A stretch of DNA of 64,000 nt from NC2004 sp050874905. Lineage in GTDB: Bacteria > Bacillota > Clostridia > Lachnospirales > Lachnospiraceae. The stretch covers positions 61,906 to 125,905 of the forward strand of contig JBNMLP010000007.1 of assembly GCA_050874905.1 (NCBI GenBank), in the 5' to 3' direction. A program made the position numbers and the translations under genes. Shown here piece after piece: positions 33,102 to 42,495 of this stretch (position 1 is its first letter; every line of letters starts with the position of its first letter). The notes under the pieces are model-generated. The model did not search any database, was not told the DNA's origin, and saw only the letters and a list, made by a program, of their open reading frames with translations.

Positions 33102-34127
33102 ATGGAAAAGAAAGACATTGATTGGTCTAACCTTGGATTTGGTTACCATAAGACAGACAAACGATTCGTTTCCAACTTCAAAGACGGAGCATGGGATGAG
33201 GGTGAATTAACCACCGATGATACTGTGACCATCAGCGAGTGTGCCGGTGTATTACAGTATGCACAGACTTGTTTTGAAGGAATGAAAGCATATACCACGG
33301 AGCAGGGCAAGATTGTCGTATTCCGTCCAGACTTAAATGGCGCACGTATGGAGGATTCCTGCCGCCGCTTAGAGATGCCGGTATTCCCAAAGGAGCGTTT
33401 TGTAGAGGCAGTCAAAGAAACCGTTAAGGCAAATGCTGCTTACGTTCCACCATTTGGTTCCGGTGCTACCTTATACATTCGACCTTATATGTTCGGTTCT
33501 AATGCCGTAATCGGTGTAAAACCGGCAGACGAGTATCAGTTCCGTATCTTTACTACCCCGGTTGGCCCTTACTTTAAGGGCGGTGCAAAACCGATCGTGA
33601 TCCGTGTATCTGATTTTGACCGTGCAGCACCTCATGGAACCGGACACATCAAAGCTGGTTTAAACTATGCCATGAGCTTACATGCAATCGTAGATGCACA
33701 TAATCAGGGATTCGCAGAGAATATGTACTTAGATGCTGCAACACGTACCAAAGTAGAAGAAACCGGTGGAGCAAACTTCATCTTCATTACCAAAGATGGC
33801 AAGCTTGTTACTCCAAAATCAGACAGTATCTTACCTTCTATCACACGTCGTTCTATCTTATACGTTGCAAAAGAATATCTCGGCATGGAAGTAGAAGAAA
33901 GAGAAGTATTCTTCGATGAAGTCAAAGACTTTGCAGAGTGCGGACTTTGCGGTACTGCTGCCGTCATCTCTCCTGTTGGAAAGATCAACGACCACGGTAA
34001 AGAGATCTGCTTCCCAAGCGGAATGGATGAGATGGGTCCTAAGATGAAGAAGATTTACGACACCTTAACCGGTATCCAGATGGGACACATTGAAGCTCCA
34101 GAAGGATGGATCGTAGAAATCCAGTAA
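33102..34127 (+). CDS. ilvE: Branched-chain amino acid aminotransferase
   Basis: 341 residues from the ATG at 33102, with AAAGGAAG ahead; a longer frame from 33012 starts upstream of the ribosome site. It is a class IV PLP enzyme: the Schiff-base lysine is K184 in GTGHIKAGLNYAMS. Also seen: SCRRLEMPVF, LYIRPYMFGSN, and the cofactor-phosphate motifs VEETGGANFIFIT and CGTAAVISPVG. It interconverts Leu, Ile and Val with their 2-oxo acids using glutamate/2-oxoglutarate. Strong codon bias suggests high expression. Single-gene transcript with its own terminator. Confidence 0.95.
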   Translation: MEKKDIDWSNLGFGYHKTDKRFVSNFKDGAWDEGELTTDDTVTISECAGVLQYAQTCFEGMKAYTTEQGKIVVFRPDLNGARMEDSCRRLEMPVFPKERFVEAVKETVKANAAYVPPFGSGATLYIRPYMFGSNAVIGVKPADEYQFRIFTTPVGPYFKGGAKPIVIRVSDFDRAAPHGTGHIKAGLNYAMSLHAIVDAHNQGFAENMYLDAATRTKVEETGGANFIFITKDGKLVTPKSDSILPSITRRSILYVAKEYLGMEVEEREVFFDEVKDFAECGLCGTAAVISPVGKINDHGKEICFPSGMDEMGPKMKKIYDTLTGIQMGHIEAPEGWIVEIQ

Positions 34128-34142
34128 TAAAGAAACATGCAG

Positions 34143-34165
34143 GGGCTGTTGCATAACAACAGCCC
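34143..34165 (+). terminator. ilvE terminator
   Basis: GGGCTGTTG (34143-34151) and CAACAGCCC (34157-34165) form a stem followed by six T. Nearly the same stem is reused at 35454-35473. Confidence 0.88.
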
Positions 34166-34232
34166 TTTTTTGTTGCAATCTATCCGGATCTTGGGTATGA
34201 TTAGGAAGGAAATGAAAAAAGAAGGCGAGACA

Positions 34233-34622
34233 ATGACGGATATTTATTATGATGATCACATGGTTGGCATTTTCTCTATCGTTGCCAATCACTGCTATGC
34301 AAGAGGCTTTGATAAAGAGTGGGTGAACCACTTCTGGAGCGGATTACGGGCTCAGGAAGCTCTTTATCAGGAATTTCTCCACTATCTTGATACCGGAGAA
34401 GTGTCAGGCAATTATACACTGCATGGATTCAGTGTTCTGGATACCTTCGTCTACCGTATGGAGCAGGACAGCTACACAAGGGACATGGGAAGAAATGCAG
34501 ACACAAGCGACAAGGAGCGTCTGATCCTGCTTGCATTTTTAAGCATGATCGATCTGTATGAAAATCCGGAACAGACCCTTTTGCTTCTAAAAGAAGACCG
34601 CCGCAACGACCGGCTGAATTAA
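34233..34622 (+). CDS. Conserved small protein of unknown function
   Basis: About 129 residues if it starts at the ATG at 34233 (GAAGG 7 bases ahead); an ATG at 34212 is also possible. Acidic, helical, no signal peptide or membrane helix, so cytosolic. Notable segments are HMVGIFSIVANHCYARGFDK and SMIDLYENPEQTLLLLKE. I do not recognise the family. It lies between the ilvE terminator and the HAD gene, 20 bases before the latter, and is probably cotranscribed with it. Confidence 0.65.
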   Translation: MTDIYYDDHMVGIFSIVANHCYARGFDKEWVNHFWSGLRAQEALYQEFLHYLDTGEVSGNYTLHGFSVLDTFVYRMEQDSYTRDMGRNADTSDKERLILLAFLSMIDLYENPEQTLLLLKEDRRNDRLN

Positions 34623-34642
34623 CGAAAGAACGAGGAAATCCC

Positions 34643-35449
34643 ATGAGTTACGAAATTATCGCACTGGATATTGATGGAACTTTAACCAATGCAAAAAAAG
34701 AGATCACACCACACACGCTAGAAACCCTGCTCGCGGTTCAGAAGCAGGGAAAAAAAGTAATCTTAGCTTCCGGCCGTCCCACACCGGGACTTACCCATTA
34801 TGCTGAGACCTTAAAGCTTGATGAATATGGCGGTTATCTGCTCTCCTATAACGGAGCTAAGATCACCCAGTACCATACAAAGGAGGTCATCGTCAACCAG
34901 ACACTTCCACCTGACATGATCCCCCATCTGTATGCCTTTGCCAAAGAGCATGAGCTTGGCATCATCAGCTATGAAAATGATGGAATCCTGTGTGGCAACG
35001 GAATCGATTCCTATATTGAATTGGAAAAGCGTATTAACGGTATTCCTTTAAAAGAAGTTGACAATTTTCCAGACTACATTACCTTCCCGGTCAACAAATG
35101 TCTGATGACCGGACCGGATGAAAAAATGGCAGTGATGGAGCAGGAATTAAAGAGTCTGTATGGAGATCAGTTGAGCATCTACCGCTCGGAAGCCTTTTTC
35201 CTAGAAATTATGCCACCAAATGTTGACAAAGCAAATTCTCTCTCCCATCTGCTTGCACACCTCAACTTAACCAAGGAGCAGTTGATCGCCTGCGGAGATG
35301 GTTATAATGACCGCTCTATGATCCGCTATGCCGGACTGGGCGTTGCCATGGCAAATGCCAAAGAGGAAGTAAAGCAGGATGCCGATATCATTACGAAAAG
35401 CAATGAAGAGGATGGCGTTGCTGCCGTCGTAACACAATATATGATGTAA
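34643..35449 (+). CDS. Cof-type HAD phosphatase
   Basis: 268 residues of the HAD IIB (Cof/YidA) group. The nucleophile motif is ALDIDGTLTNAKK (D9, D11), motif II is ILASGRPTPGL and motifs III/IV are ACGDGYNDRSMIRYAGLGVA. Such enzymes dephosphorylate sugar phosphates, pyridoxal phosphate or flavin precursors; the substrate here is unknown. Cytosolic. Followed by a terminator. Confidence 0.9.
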   Translation: MSYEIIALDIDGTLTNAKKEITPHTLETLLAVQKQGKKVILASGRPTPGLTHYAETLKLDEYGGYLLSYNGAKITQYHTKEVIVNQTLPPDMIPHLYAFAKEHELGIISYENDGILCGNGIDSYIELEKRINGIPLKEVDNFPDYITFPVNKCLMTGPDEKMAVMEQELKSLYGDQLSIYRSEAFFLEIMPPNVDKANSLSHLLAHLNLTKEQLIACGDGYNDRSMIRYAGLGVAMANAKEEVKQDADIITKSNEEDGVAAVVTQYMM

Positions 35450-35453
35450 AAAA

Positions 35454-35473
35454 GGGCTGTTGCAAAACAGCCC
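35454..35473. terminator. Bidirectional terminator between HAD gene and sialate esterase gene
   Basis: GGGCTGTT (35454-35461), loop GCAA, AACAGCCC (35466-35473). A T run follows on the minus strand and a shorter one on the plus strand, so it can end both convergent transcripts. Confidence 0.8.
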
Positions 35474-35539
35474 TTTAAAATTCTAAATTCCATATCCAGC
35501 CGATGATGCCCCTTTGTGAGATCAGATTATTTTACCTAC

Positions 35540-37126
35540 CTATCCGAAGTATGGTTCTAGTGGCATATGATCTTTGTTATACAGATTTGATACAATATAG
35601 TCTTTTGCTGCATAACGCATCGCAATCGGAGCCGGTACTTCCTTTGCATAAAGAAGCAAAAATCCCCGCTCATAGATTGCTTCTGCCGGATAAAAGATAC
35701 CATCTGCCCCGGCAATCTCAAATCCGCTGATACTTGCGCCGCCCTTCGTGGCTTCGGATAGCAGCTTTAAGGATGGCACTGCTCCCTGTGGTGCGGTGTT
35801 TAAAAAAAGTGGTTCATCCCCGCTGTCAAAATAAACAGCCAGAGAGCCTCCTTCACTGAAGAATCCCTTTACCTGCATGGACTTTTGTCTAAGCCCCTTT
35901 TCATAGATCCGGTCAAGCGTCATATTTCCTAACCGTGTTCCCGGCGTGAGTTTATCTACCGGATGCACATTGTCATATTCTCCCAGATCACATAGCGGCA
36001 CAAGCCCAACACCCGCTACTGTTTCACTGACTGCTTTTTGCGCCTTGCGGATTCCGGCAAATATCCCCTCTTCTTTCTGTCCTTTTTCCAAATACATAGG
36101 AAGCTGCAGGATCATAAACGGAAGCTCCTCTTTCCACAAGGAACGATAGTAGGAAATAAAGTGCGTCAACATATTCTGGTATCTGCGATAGCGTCTGCTG
36201 TCCTCTTCTCCCTGATAAAACCAGATACCACGAACCGTATAAGGACATACCTGCTTTACCATCGTTTCAAACAACCCCCCCGGACGATATGGTGACAGCC
36301 AGCCCTGTGGCTCCGGCCATGGATACGGTCCCGCCAGTTCATTGATCTGTTCGCCACTCAGTGTTTTTCCTTCCTTTTGCGCCGCCTTTTTTAAGTCCTC
36401 TACTTTTGTTAGATATTCATCTAATATCTTCTGATAGGCATCCATCTCACTCAGGTATTGTTCGTTGGTCTTATCTCCGACCAGTTCCTGGTACTGTTCG
36501 ATATAATATCTGCCGTCCTCAAATGATTCCAGATAGGAAAGACTCATCCAGCAGGAAATGGAAGTACCGCCGCGGTTACAATTGATAATCCCAACCGGTA
36601 CCTGCAACTGGTCTCTCACCTGTTTGGCCGCATAGTATGCGACTGCAGAAAGGTGTTTTGCCTGCTCTTCTCTCACATCATGCCAGCAGGAAGCGGCAAT
36701 TTTTTCTTTCCACTCCTCAGTCTCATAGGGCATTTTCTCCGTATAATAAAAACGAATCGGTACTGCTTCCTCATCATTCTTTTTCTGCAGCAGAGCAAGT
36801 TCCTCCTTACCACTTTGTGCATTTTGCAGTTCAAATTCCATATTGGACTGTCCTCCGGCATACCAGACCTCCCCAAACAAAATATGATCATAGGAGATGG
36901 TTTCGTCAGAGGAAGAAATCGTAAGGGTATCTGCTTTCCCACACTGCTGCGGAGGCAGATAAGCAATAAAATATCCATTTTTCCCTGCGGTTACCGTAAC
37001 TGACACCTGTCTTTGTTTCAGGCTCACCGTAATCTGCTCCTTTGGCTTTGCCGTTCCAAATACCGCAACCGGTTTTTCTCTTTGCAAAATCATATTGTCG
37101 CTAAACACTGGATATAATTTCATCAT
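35540..37126 (-). CDS. Sialate O-acetylesterase-like SGNH esterase
   Basis: 528 residues. The catalytic Ser is in AGGQSNMEFEL; other family motifs are CNRGGTSISCWMS, GIWFYQGEEDSRRY and LGEYDNVHP (catalytic Asp/His). The beta-rich N-terminus (FSDNMILQREKPVAVFGTA) is standard for the sialate 9-O-acetylesterase family. No signal peptide, so it acts in the cytosol, perhaps on imported acetylated glycans. It overlaps the upstream metallophosphoesterase gene by 4 bases and is the last of a three-gene operon. Confidence 0.88.
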   Translation of the reverse strand: MMKLYPVFSDNMILQREKPVAVFGTAKPKEQITVSLKQRQVSVTVTAGKNGYFIAYLPPQQCGKADTLTISSSDETISYDHILFGEVWYAGGQSNMEFELQNAQSGKEELALLQKKNDEEAVPIRFYYTEKMPYETEEWKEKIAASCWHDVREEQAKHLSAVAYYAAKQVRDQLQVPVGIINCNRGGTSISCWMSLSYLESFEDGRYYIEQYQELVGDKTNEQYLSEMDAYQKILDEYLTKVEDLKKAAQKEGKTLSGEQINELAGPYPWPEPQGWLSPYRPGGLFETMVKQVCPYTVRGIWFYQGEEDSRRYRRYQNMLTHFISYYRSLWKEELPFMILQLPMYLEKGQKEEGIFAGIRKAQKAVSETVAGVGLVPLCDLGEYDNVHPVDKLTPGTRLGNMTLDRIYEKGLRQKSMQVKGFFSEGGSLAVYFDSGDEPLFLNTAPQGAVPSLKLLSEATKGGASISGFEIAGADGIFYPAEAIYERGFLLLYAKEVPAPIAMRYAAKDYIVSNLYNKDHMPLEPYFG

Positions 37127-37731
37127 TTTTCCTCCCCTTCCTCATATTCAAAGATATATCGTTCAAATGCATTGATCACACGGGTATCCTTATATACGCG
37201 TTCCCGCTTGTTGTTTCTTCCATAGTTCATGTGAATATGTCCATGAATAAAAAACTTAGGAGAATACTTATCTAACAGGGAAACAAATGCTTCAAATCCC
37301 TCATGTACCCGATCTTCCCCATCATATATATGGTAGGCAGGCGCATGCGTCAATAAAATGTCAAACCCTTTCTGTCGTTTCAGTTTAAACCACAGCTTTC
37401 TCACCCGGCTTCTCATCTCACTCTGGGTATACTGGTAATTCCCCGGTTTATACCGGATGGAACCGCCCAATCCCAAAATCCGCACTCCGCGGTACACATA
37501 AATCTCATCCTCAATGCAAATACAGCCATCCGGTGGATTCTTATCATAATGATCATCATGATTGCCATGCACATATAAAATAGGAACTTTGGCATAGGTT
37601 GCCAGAAAGGACAGATACTCCGCTTTCAAATCTCCGGCAGACAAGATCAGATCGATCCCTTCCAGCTTCTCCTTGTCAAAAAAATCCCAATAATATTTGG
37701 ATTCTTCATCCGCTAATACGAGTATTTTCAT
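37123..37731 (-). CDS. Calcineurin-like metallophosphoesterase with an altered first metal motif
   Basis: 202 residues. Metal motifs II-V are present: LSAGDLKAEY, YVHGNHDDHY, LLTHAPAYH and FIHGHIHMNYG. The first motif, normally DxH, reads LADEES, so the first His ligand is replaced by Glu. Cytosolic. It overlaps both neighbours by 4 bases. The substrate is unknown; the group includes small YfcE-type phosphodiesterases. Confidence 0.85.
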   Translation of the reverse strand: MKILVLADEESKYYWDFFDKEKLEGIDLILSAGDLKAEYLSFLATYAKVPILYVHGNHDDHYDKNPPDGCICIEDEIYVYRGVRILGLGGSIRYKPGNYQYTQSEMRSRVRKLWFKLKRQKGFDILLTHAPAYHIYDGEDRVHEGFEAFVSLLDKYSPKFFIHGHIHMNYGRNNKRERVYKDTRVINAFERYIFEYEEGEEK

Positions 37732-39668
37732 TGATCGTCCTCACCCTTTATTTCTTCCTTCGGTGCAACACCGATCAGTTCCACGACCGGACGCACCTCA
37801 CTTCTAAGCTGCGATATCGTTGGGATCATACCCACAACATTGTCAAGCAGCCAATCCATTCCCATAATCTCTTCCGGTGTGAGTTTACGTTCCTCGTCAT
37901 TTCTGACATTTCCTTGTTGATCTACCAGTTTATGCGCAAATGGATAAAAATCCCCTTTGACAATGCTGGACTTCATAAGATCTACCAGACGTCTGGTTTC
38001 TAACGGAACGTTCTGGGAACAGATGACATCCACAACGCCTGAGGACAATCCCCACCAGTAATTGTAAGCTTTGGCACTCTCCTGCTCATCCCGCTTCCAC
38101 GAACCACTTAACACACTCTGAATGATCTTCTCATAAAAGATACCCCAGTGCCATACTGGCATCGCCATATTGACTGGGCCTTTTTCTCCACGATAAAACA
38201 GACCAAACTCTCTGGATGGATTGTCTGGTGTAATAATATCCTGTCCTGCTAAATAACGGATGTTTTTCTCAATAAATACATCATAGAAATTGGAATCCTT
38301 CAATGTCGACCACTGCAAATACACTTTCGCACGAGGGTTGACCATCTTGGCTCCTAAAGCAAAGGCATTGACATTGGCGATTGATCCATAGATCGGGTAT
38401 TCTGCAATGTAACCGATATTGTCATTTTCCGCCATGCAGCCAGCGATCAGACCATTTAAAAATTTGGCCTCGTACATACGCCCATAATAGGTACGGATGT
38501 AGCGGTGCGGCGTATTTAAAGAACAGTTGAGCATCTTAACTTCCGGATGGTTGATCGCTACCTTTAAGGTAGGTTCCATCAGGTTTGGTGTCACCGTAAA
38601 AATGACATCGGCACCATCCTCGATCACCTCTTCCAACACCTGTTCCGCTTCCTCTCCGGTCTTATCTGTCACAATCTTTTTGGTTTCCAGCTCCTGTTTT
38701 AAGTGCTCCTCCAGATAAAGCCGTCCCAGCTCATGCGCATAGATCCAATCTGACTGCTCTGGTGTTTTGTCGTAAACAAAGGCGGCCACATACCGTTTCT
38801 CTCTGCTTGGAAGCAGATAATTTAAAATCTTTTTATTGATCGGTTCTTTCTTCGTTTCCTTTGGATCCATCACCAGATCCACCTGCTCGCCCTGTGTCAA
38901 CATGATGAACTCGTTCCACATCTTGACAACATTTTCTTCCATCTGCTTTGGCGTCATTTCTTTCATTTTGTCAAATCCATAGAAGGTCAAAAATGCCACC
39001 ATCGCATCTCCAGATTTGATTGGGAGCTTATCGCCGCCGCGCTGTGTATAGGCTTTTCTGAAACGCTGGTAAGCCGAATTAAATTCTTTCCGCTTATCCT
39101 CATCCCACGGCTCATAGCCACCGGTCAGCTCCAGGACCTTGTCAAACATGCCGAGTTTTGATACGTTGAACGAATAGATTCCGGCGATCTCGTAAAAATC
39201 CATGAACTCATAATAGATCTGGATCTCCAGATCATCGGTCTTTTTTGGCACCTTTCTGGTAACGTTCGCCATGATCGTCACAGCATCAAAATATTTCATG
39301 ACGCTGACACGTTTGTTCCCCTCTACCACATAGAAACGATTGAGATACTCATATACCTGGATCGGATCACGGATACCTTCCTCTACCTGGGCGTCACTTA
39401 AGGTACTCCATTTCGCACCAAATTCGGATCCTACCTCTAAAAGCGGCATAAAATTCCGGGCAAATGCCTGTGTACGTCCTGCCGTACTGGTTCCCACAAT
39501 ACGATTCAGAGGAATTTCCACCAATCCCATATTCATTTCTTTTTCTATTGTTACATGTTTTAAAATTTCATCCAGCACTGGAAGGAACGGGTATTCTCCC
39601 GCAGAAATTGCGGCACGATACTCTTTCGTTCCGAGTTTGAGCGCATCCTGGTAATCGTAAACTGACAT
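37728..39668 (-). CDS. Cytosolic fusion of a ParB-like domain and a BMP/Med-type ligand-binding domain
   Basis: 646 residues, no signal peptide or membrane helix. Residues 45-140 look like a ParB/Srx-type N-terminal domain (VEIPLNRIVGTSTAGRTQAF, then RFYVVEGNKRVSVMKYF). Residues about 290-600 resemble the Basic Membrane Protein family of nucleoside-binding lipoproteins (YVAAFVYDKTPEQSDWIYAH, GADVIFTVTPN, IGYIAEYPIYGSIANVNAFA), which normally sit outside the membrane. This pairing in one cytosolic chain is unusual; it may be a sensor or a nucleotide-binding enzyme. It is the first gene of an operon with the phosphoesterase and esterase (4-base overlaps) and lies 35 bases after a glycerophosphotransferase gene. 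Confidence 0.75.
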   Translation of the reverse strand: MSVYDYQDALKLGTKEYRAAISAGEYPFLPVLDEILKHVTIEKEMNMGLVEIPLNRIVGTSTAGRTQAFARNFMPLLEVGSEFGAKWSTLSDAQVEEGIRDPIQVYEYLNRFYVVEGNKRVSVMKYFDAVTIMANVTRKVPKKTDDLEIQIYYEFMDFYEIAGIYSFNVSKLGMFDKVLELTGGYEPWDEDKRKEFNSAYQRFRKAYTQRGGDKLPIKSGDAMVAFLTFYGFDKMKEMTPKQMEENVVKMWNEFIMLTQGEQVDLVMDPKETKKEPINKKILNYLLPSREKRYVAAFVYDKTPEQSDWIYAHELGRLYLEEHLKQELETKKIVTDKTGEEAEQVLEEVIEDGADVIFTVTPNLMEPTLKVAINHPEVKMLNCSLNTPHRYIRTYYGRMYEAKFLNGLIAGCMAENDNIGYIAEYPIYGSIANVNAFALGAKMVNPRAKVYLQWSTLKDSNFYDVFIEKNIRYLAGQDIITPDNPSREFGLFYRGEKGPVNMAMPVWHWGIFYEKIIQSVLSGSWKRDEQESAKAYNYWWGLSSGVVDVICSQNVPLETRRLVDLMKSSIVKGDFYPFAHKLVDQQGNVRNDEERKLTPEEIMGMDWLLDNVVGMIPTISQLRSEVRPVVELIGVAPKEEIKGEDDQ

Positions 39669-39703
39669 ACTTCTCTCCTTTTCTCTTACTTGCTGTCATT
39701 TGC

Positions 39704-40840
39704 TTATAGCTGCAGCAGTGCTGCAAGCCGCTTGGTTGCTTCCCCATCCTGATAGGCATAGGTCTGCGTTACAAAATCAGATAAATGATAGGTTTTTTCG
39801 TATTCTTCTGTGGACATCCGGGATACTTCACGGATCGTATCTGCCAATGCCGTTTCCTGCTTCACTACCGGTCCTGGTACATATGCTTCATAATCCCAGT
39901 AAAAGCCCCGTCCATTTTGTGAAAAGTCTTCCAGATCATACGCATAAAAAACCATCGGACGATGCAGTGCTGCATATTCAAACACGATGGAAGAATAATC
40001 TGTCACCAAAAGATCCGTCGCAAATAATAAGGTATTTAAGCTCTGGTAAGAATTTAACAGGATCACCCGGTCGGTCTCTTCCGTGCTCTCATAATGTCTC
40101 GCAACATAGGGGTGCAGGCGCAGCCCGATCACATAGTCCTCGCCCAGTGCCTCGCTTAACTGCTGCACCGATAAGGAAAGACGCGGATGATCGACAAATG
40201 CATCCCGGAAAGTCGGTGCATATAACACCAGTTTTTTCCCCTTTACTTCCGGATATTCCTTCTCAAACGCTGCTCTTTGTGCCCGATGATGTTCCGGCTT
40301 AAAAAAACAGTCTGTCCGTGGCATCCCTGTAATAAACACCCGATCTTCCGGCATGGAAAAACTCTGTCCGTAAATACGCTTTGTTGTTTCCGAACTTACG
40401 ATCAGATGCGTATTATTTTCATTGGCACGCTGTTCCAGTTCTTTTAAATGCCCTTCATTGGCATCAGCACCGATCTTTTTAATCACTCCTGTGCCGTGCC
40501 ACATCTGCACGACCTGAACGCCGTTGCGTACCTTGAAATATGCCATAGGAAGAAACATATTATCCAAAAAGATCCGTTTGCTTCTTGCCAGCTTATAGGC
40601 ATCTACGATAAAAAAATGCCACATTTTCTTTAAGGAACGCCCAAAATAAGTATCCTCCCGTTTCAAACAGGCAAACCGGTAGCCTTTGTCAAGCTGTTTC
40701 ATATAATCGGCCACCACACGGACATTTCCTTCCGGACCTGCATCGTGTGTCATGATCAGAAACACCTGCTTATCCTGAATGGGGAAAATACAAAAAATGC
40801 GATAAAGAATCGCAAATATTTTATATCCCAGTTCCTTCAT
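39704..40840 (-). CDS. CDP-glycerol glycerophosphotransferase family protein (TagB/TagF-like)
   Basis: 378 residues. Family marks: VQMWHGTGVIKKIGADANEG, GMPRTDCFFK, LYAPTFRDAF, and LVTDYSSIVFEYAALHRPMV near the C-terminus. A short hydrophobic stretch at the N-terminus suggests peripheral membrane binding. Such enzymes transfer glycerol phosphate (or ribitol phosphate) from the CDP form to a lipid-linked teichoic acid. It is one of three related proteins in the cluster; which step it does cannot be told from sequence alone. Confidence 0.88.
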   Translation of the reverse strand: MKELGYKIFAILYRIFCIFPIQDKQVFLIMTHDAGPEGNVRVVADYMKQLDKGYRFACLKREDTYFGRSLKKMWHFFIVDAYKLARSKRIFLDNMFLPMAYFKVRNGVQVVQMWHGTGVIKKIGADANEGHLKELEQRANENNTHLIVSSETTKRIYGQSFSMPEDRVFITGMPRTDCFFKPEHHRAQRAAFEKEYPEVKGKKLVLYAPTFRDAFVDHPRLSLSVQQLSEALGEDYVIGLRLHPYVARHYESTEETDRVILLNSYQSLNTLLFATDLLVTDYSSIVFEYAALHRPMVFYAYDLEDFSQNGRGFYWDYEAYVPGPVVKQETALADTIREVSRMSTEEYEKTYHLSDFVTQTYAYQDGEATKRLAALLQL

Positions 40841-40858
40841 CGCATTTCACTCCTTCAT

Positions 40859-42052
40859 TTAATTGGTCACTGCGTTCAACTTCTCTTCTACAAGCTGACA
40901 CACCTTCTCGGACGCATGTCCGTCATCTGCGTGATTGTATTTGTGAAAAAACGCATCGTACTTCTCACGCCATGCGTCACTGTCATAGGTAAGGATCGCA
41001 TTGGTCAGATCATCTGTTGTCTCCACCACTGGTCCCGGAGCCGTATCCAGAAAATCAAAATAAAAGCCACGTAAATTGTTTTTATAATTGTCCAGATCAT
41101 AGGCAAAGAAAAACATTGGGCGTCGAAGCAGGCTGTAATCAAACATCACAGAAGAATAATCCGTGATCATAAGATCAGAAACCAGATAAAGATCTGCAAT
41201 ATCCTGATGCTGGTTAAACTCATAGATAAAGCCTTTGTACTTGCTCCAGTCAATATGATCCTTTACCAGATAATGAAACTTTACGATCATGATATATTCA
41301 TCAGACAGTGCCTTTTGCATTTTATCATAATTCATGTCACTCACGAACTTGTAAATGCTTTTGGCATGATATTGGTCGTCCCGCCATGTTGGCGCATATA
41401 GAATGATCTTCTTATCCAGCGGAAGATGCAGTTTTTTCTTTAATTCCGTAATATCCTTTTCGTTGTTCTTTTCAAACAGCACGTCATTTCGCGGATATCC
41501 AATTTCTAACATATCCTTATGAAATGCAAAACAACGGCGGAATGTCTCTGTCGAAAATGCATTCTGTGAGATCAGATAATCCCATGTTTTTGTATTTGCA
41601 ACAAAATTGTCATGATACTTCTGGACATCCGTGCTGCCACCCATGCTCAGCACATCCATATCCAGTGCCAGCTTCTTAAGCGGTGTTCCGTGCCATGTCT
41701 GGATGTAAGTGTTCCCTGGTCGTTTTATGAGCCATTTCGGCATACGGCTGTCAGAGATCCAGATCCTTGCCACTGCCATGTAATATAAATACTTCAAACG
41801 GGTACGACGCACGATTGTTACCTTACCCGGTACATGTTCTTTTACATTTTCTAATGACCAGACAAGATGATATTTCTGATCCCATCCATTTTTCAACATA
41901 CACTCATAGATGGATTTGGCATTGCCACTATAATTGCGTCCTACATTCGATTCAAATACAATGACATCCTTAGAAAGAGGAAGTACTTTTACCAACAGAC
42001 GATACCAGAGCAGTGCCAGTCTTCTTAAAAACTTTTTTATGTGTTGTTTCAT
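40859..42052 (-). CDS. CDP-glycerol glycerophosphotransferase family protein (TagB/TagF-like)
   Basis: 397 residues. It has YIQTWHGTPLKKLALDMDVL, EIGYPRNDVLFE, ILYAPTWRDDQYH and LMITDYSSVMFDYSLLRRPM, all conserved in the family. The N-terminal basic and hydrophobic residues suggest peripheral membrane attachment. It is more similar in layout to the C-terminal half of the 767-residue protein at 44080 than to the 378-residue neighbour. It lies between tagD and the shorter glycerophosphotransferase, on the same strand. Confidence 0.9.
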   Translation of the reverse strand: MKQHIKKFLRRLALLWYRLLVKVLPLSKDVIVFESNVGRNYSGNAKSIYECMLKNGWDQKYHLVWSLENVKEHVPGKVTIVRRTRLKYLYYMAVARIWISDSRMPKWLIKRPGNTYIQTWHGTPLKKLALDMDVLSMGGSTDVQKYHDNFVANTKTWDYLISQNAFSTETFRRCFAFHKDMLEIGYPRNDVLFEKNNEKDITELKKKLHLPLDKKIILYAPTWRDDQYHAKSIYKFVSDMNYDKMQKALSDEYIMIVKFHYLVKDHIDWSKYKGFIYEFNQHQDIADLYLVSDLMITDYSSVMFDYSLLRRPMFFFAYDLDNYKNNLRGFYFDFLDTAPGPVVETTDDLTNAILTYDSDAWREKYDAFFHKYNHADDGHASEKVCQLVEEKLNAVTN

Positions 42053-42075
42053 AATCCGCCTCCAGATCCGGGTAA

Positions 42076-42483
42076 TTAAGCCTCTTTATTGTCTACTCCG
42101 AGCTTTAAATCTCCTTTGATCTTAGATGTGGAAATTCCTTCTGTTCTTGGAAGATATACTACCTCACAATAATCCTTTAAGAAGTCAAATTTGCCTGTCC
42201 AGTCATGTCCCATAACAAAAATATCAATATCATTATTCTGTACATCGGAAATCTTCTGATCCCAGGAAGTCTCCGGAATCACCTCATCTACATATTTGAT
42301 CGCCTCTAAGATCGTCTTTCTGTCCTCGTAGGAATAATATGCTTTCTTTCCTTTTAGCGCATTGAACTCATCTGAAGAAAGTACTACGAGCAGATAGTCT
42401 CCCATCTCCTTTGCCCGTCGTAAAATATTGATGTGTCCTACATGCAGCAGATCAAATGTACCATACGTTATTACCTTTTTCAT
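42076..42483 (-). CDS. tagD: Glycerol-3-phosphate cytidylyltransferase
   Basis: 135 residues, full family length. The nucleotidyltransferase signature TYGTFDLLHVGHINILRRAK and the second motif EGISTSKIKGDL are intact. It makes CDP-glycerol from CTP and glycerol 3-phosphate, the donor used by the neighbouring glycerophosphotransferases. Cytosolic. It lies 12 bases after tagH and 23 before the 397-residue transferase. Confidence 0.94.
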   Translation of the reverse strand: MKKVITYGTFDLLHVGHINILRRAKEMGDYLLVVLSSDEFNALKGKKAYYSYEDRKTILEAIKYVDEVIPETSWDQKISDVQNNDIDIFVMGHDWTGKFDFLKDYCEVVYLPRTEGISTSKIKGDLKLGVDNKEA

Positions 42484-42495
42484 ATCCTTTGCCTC

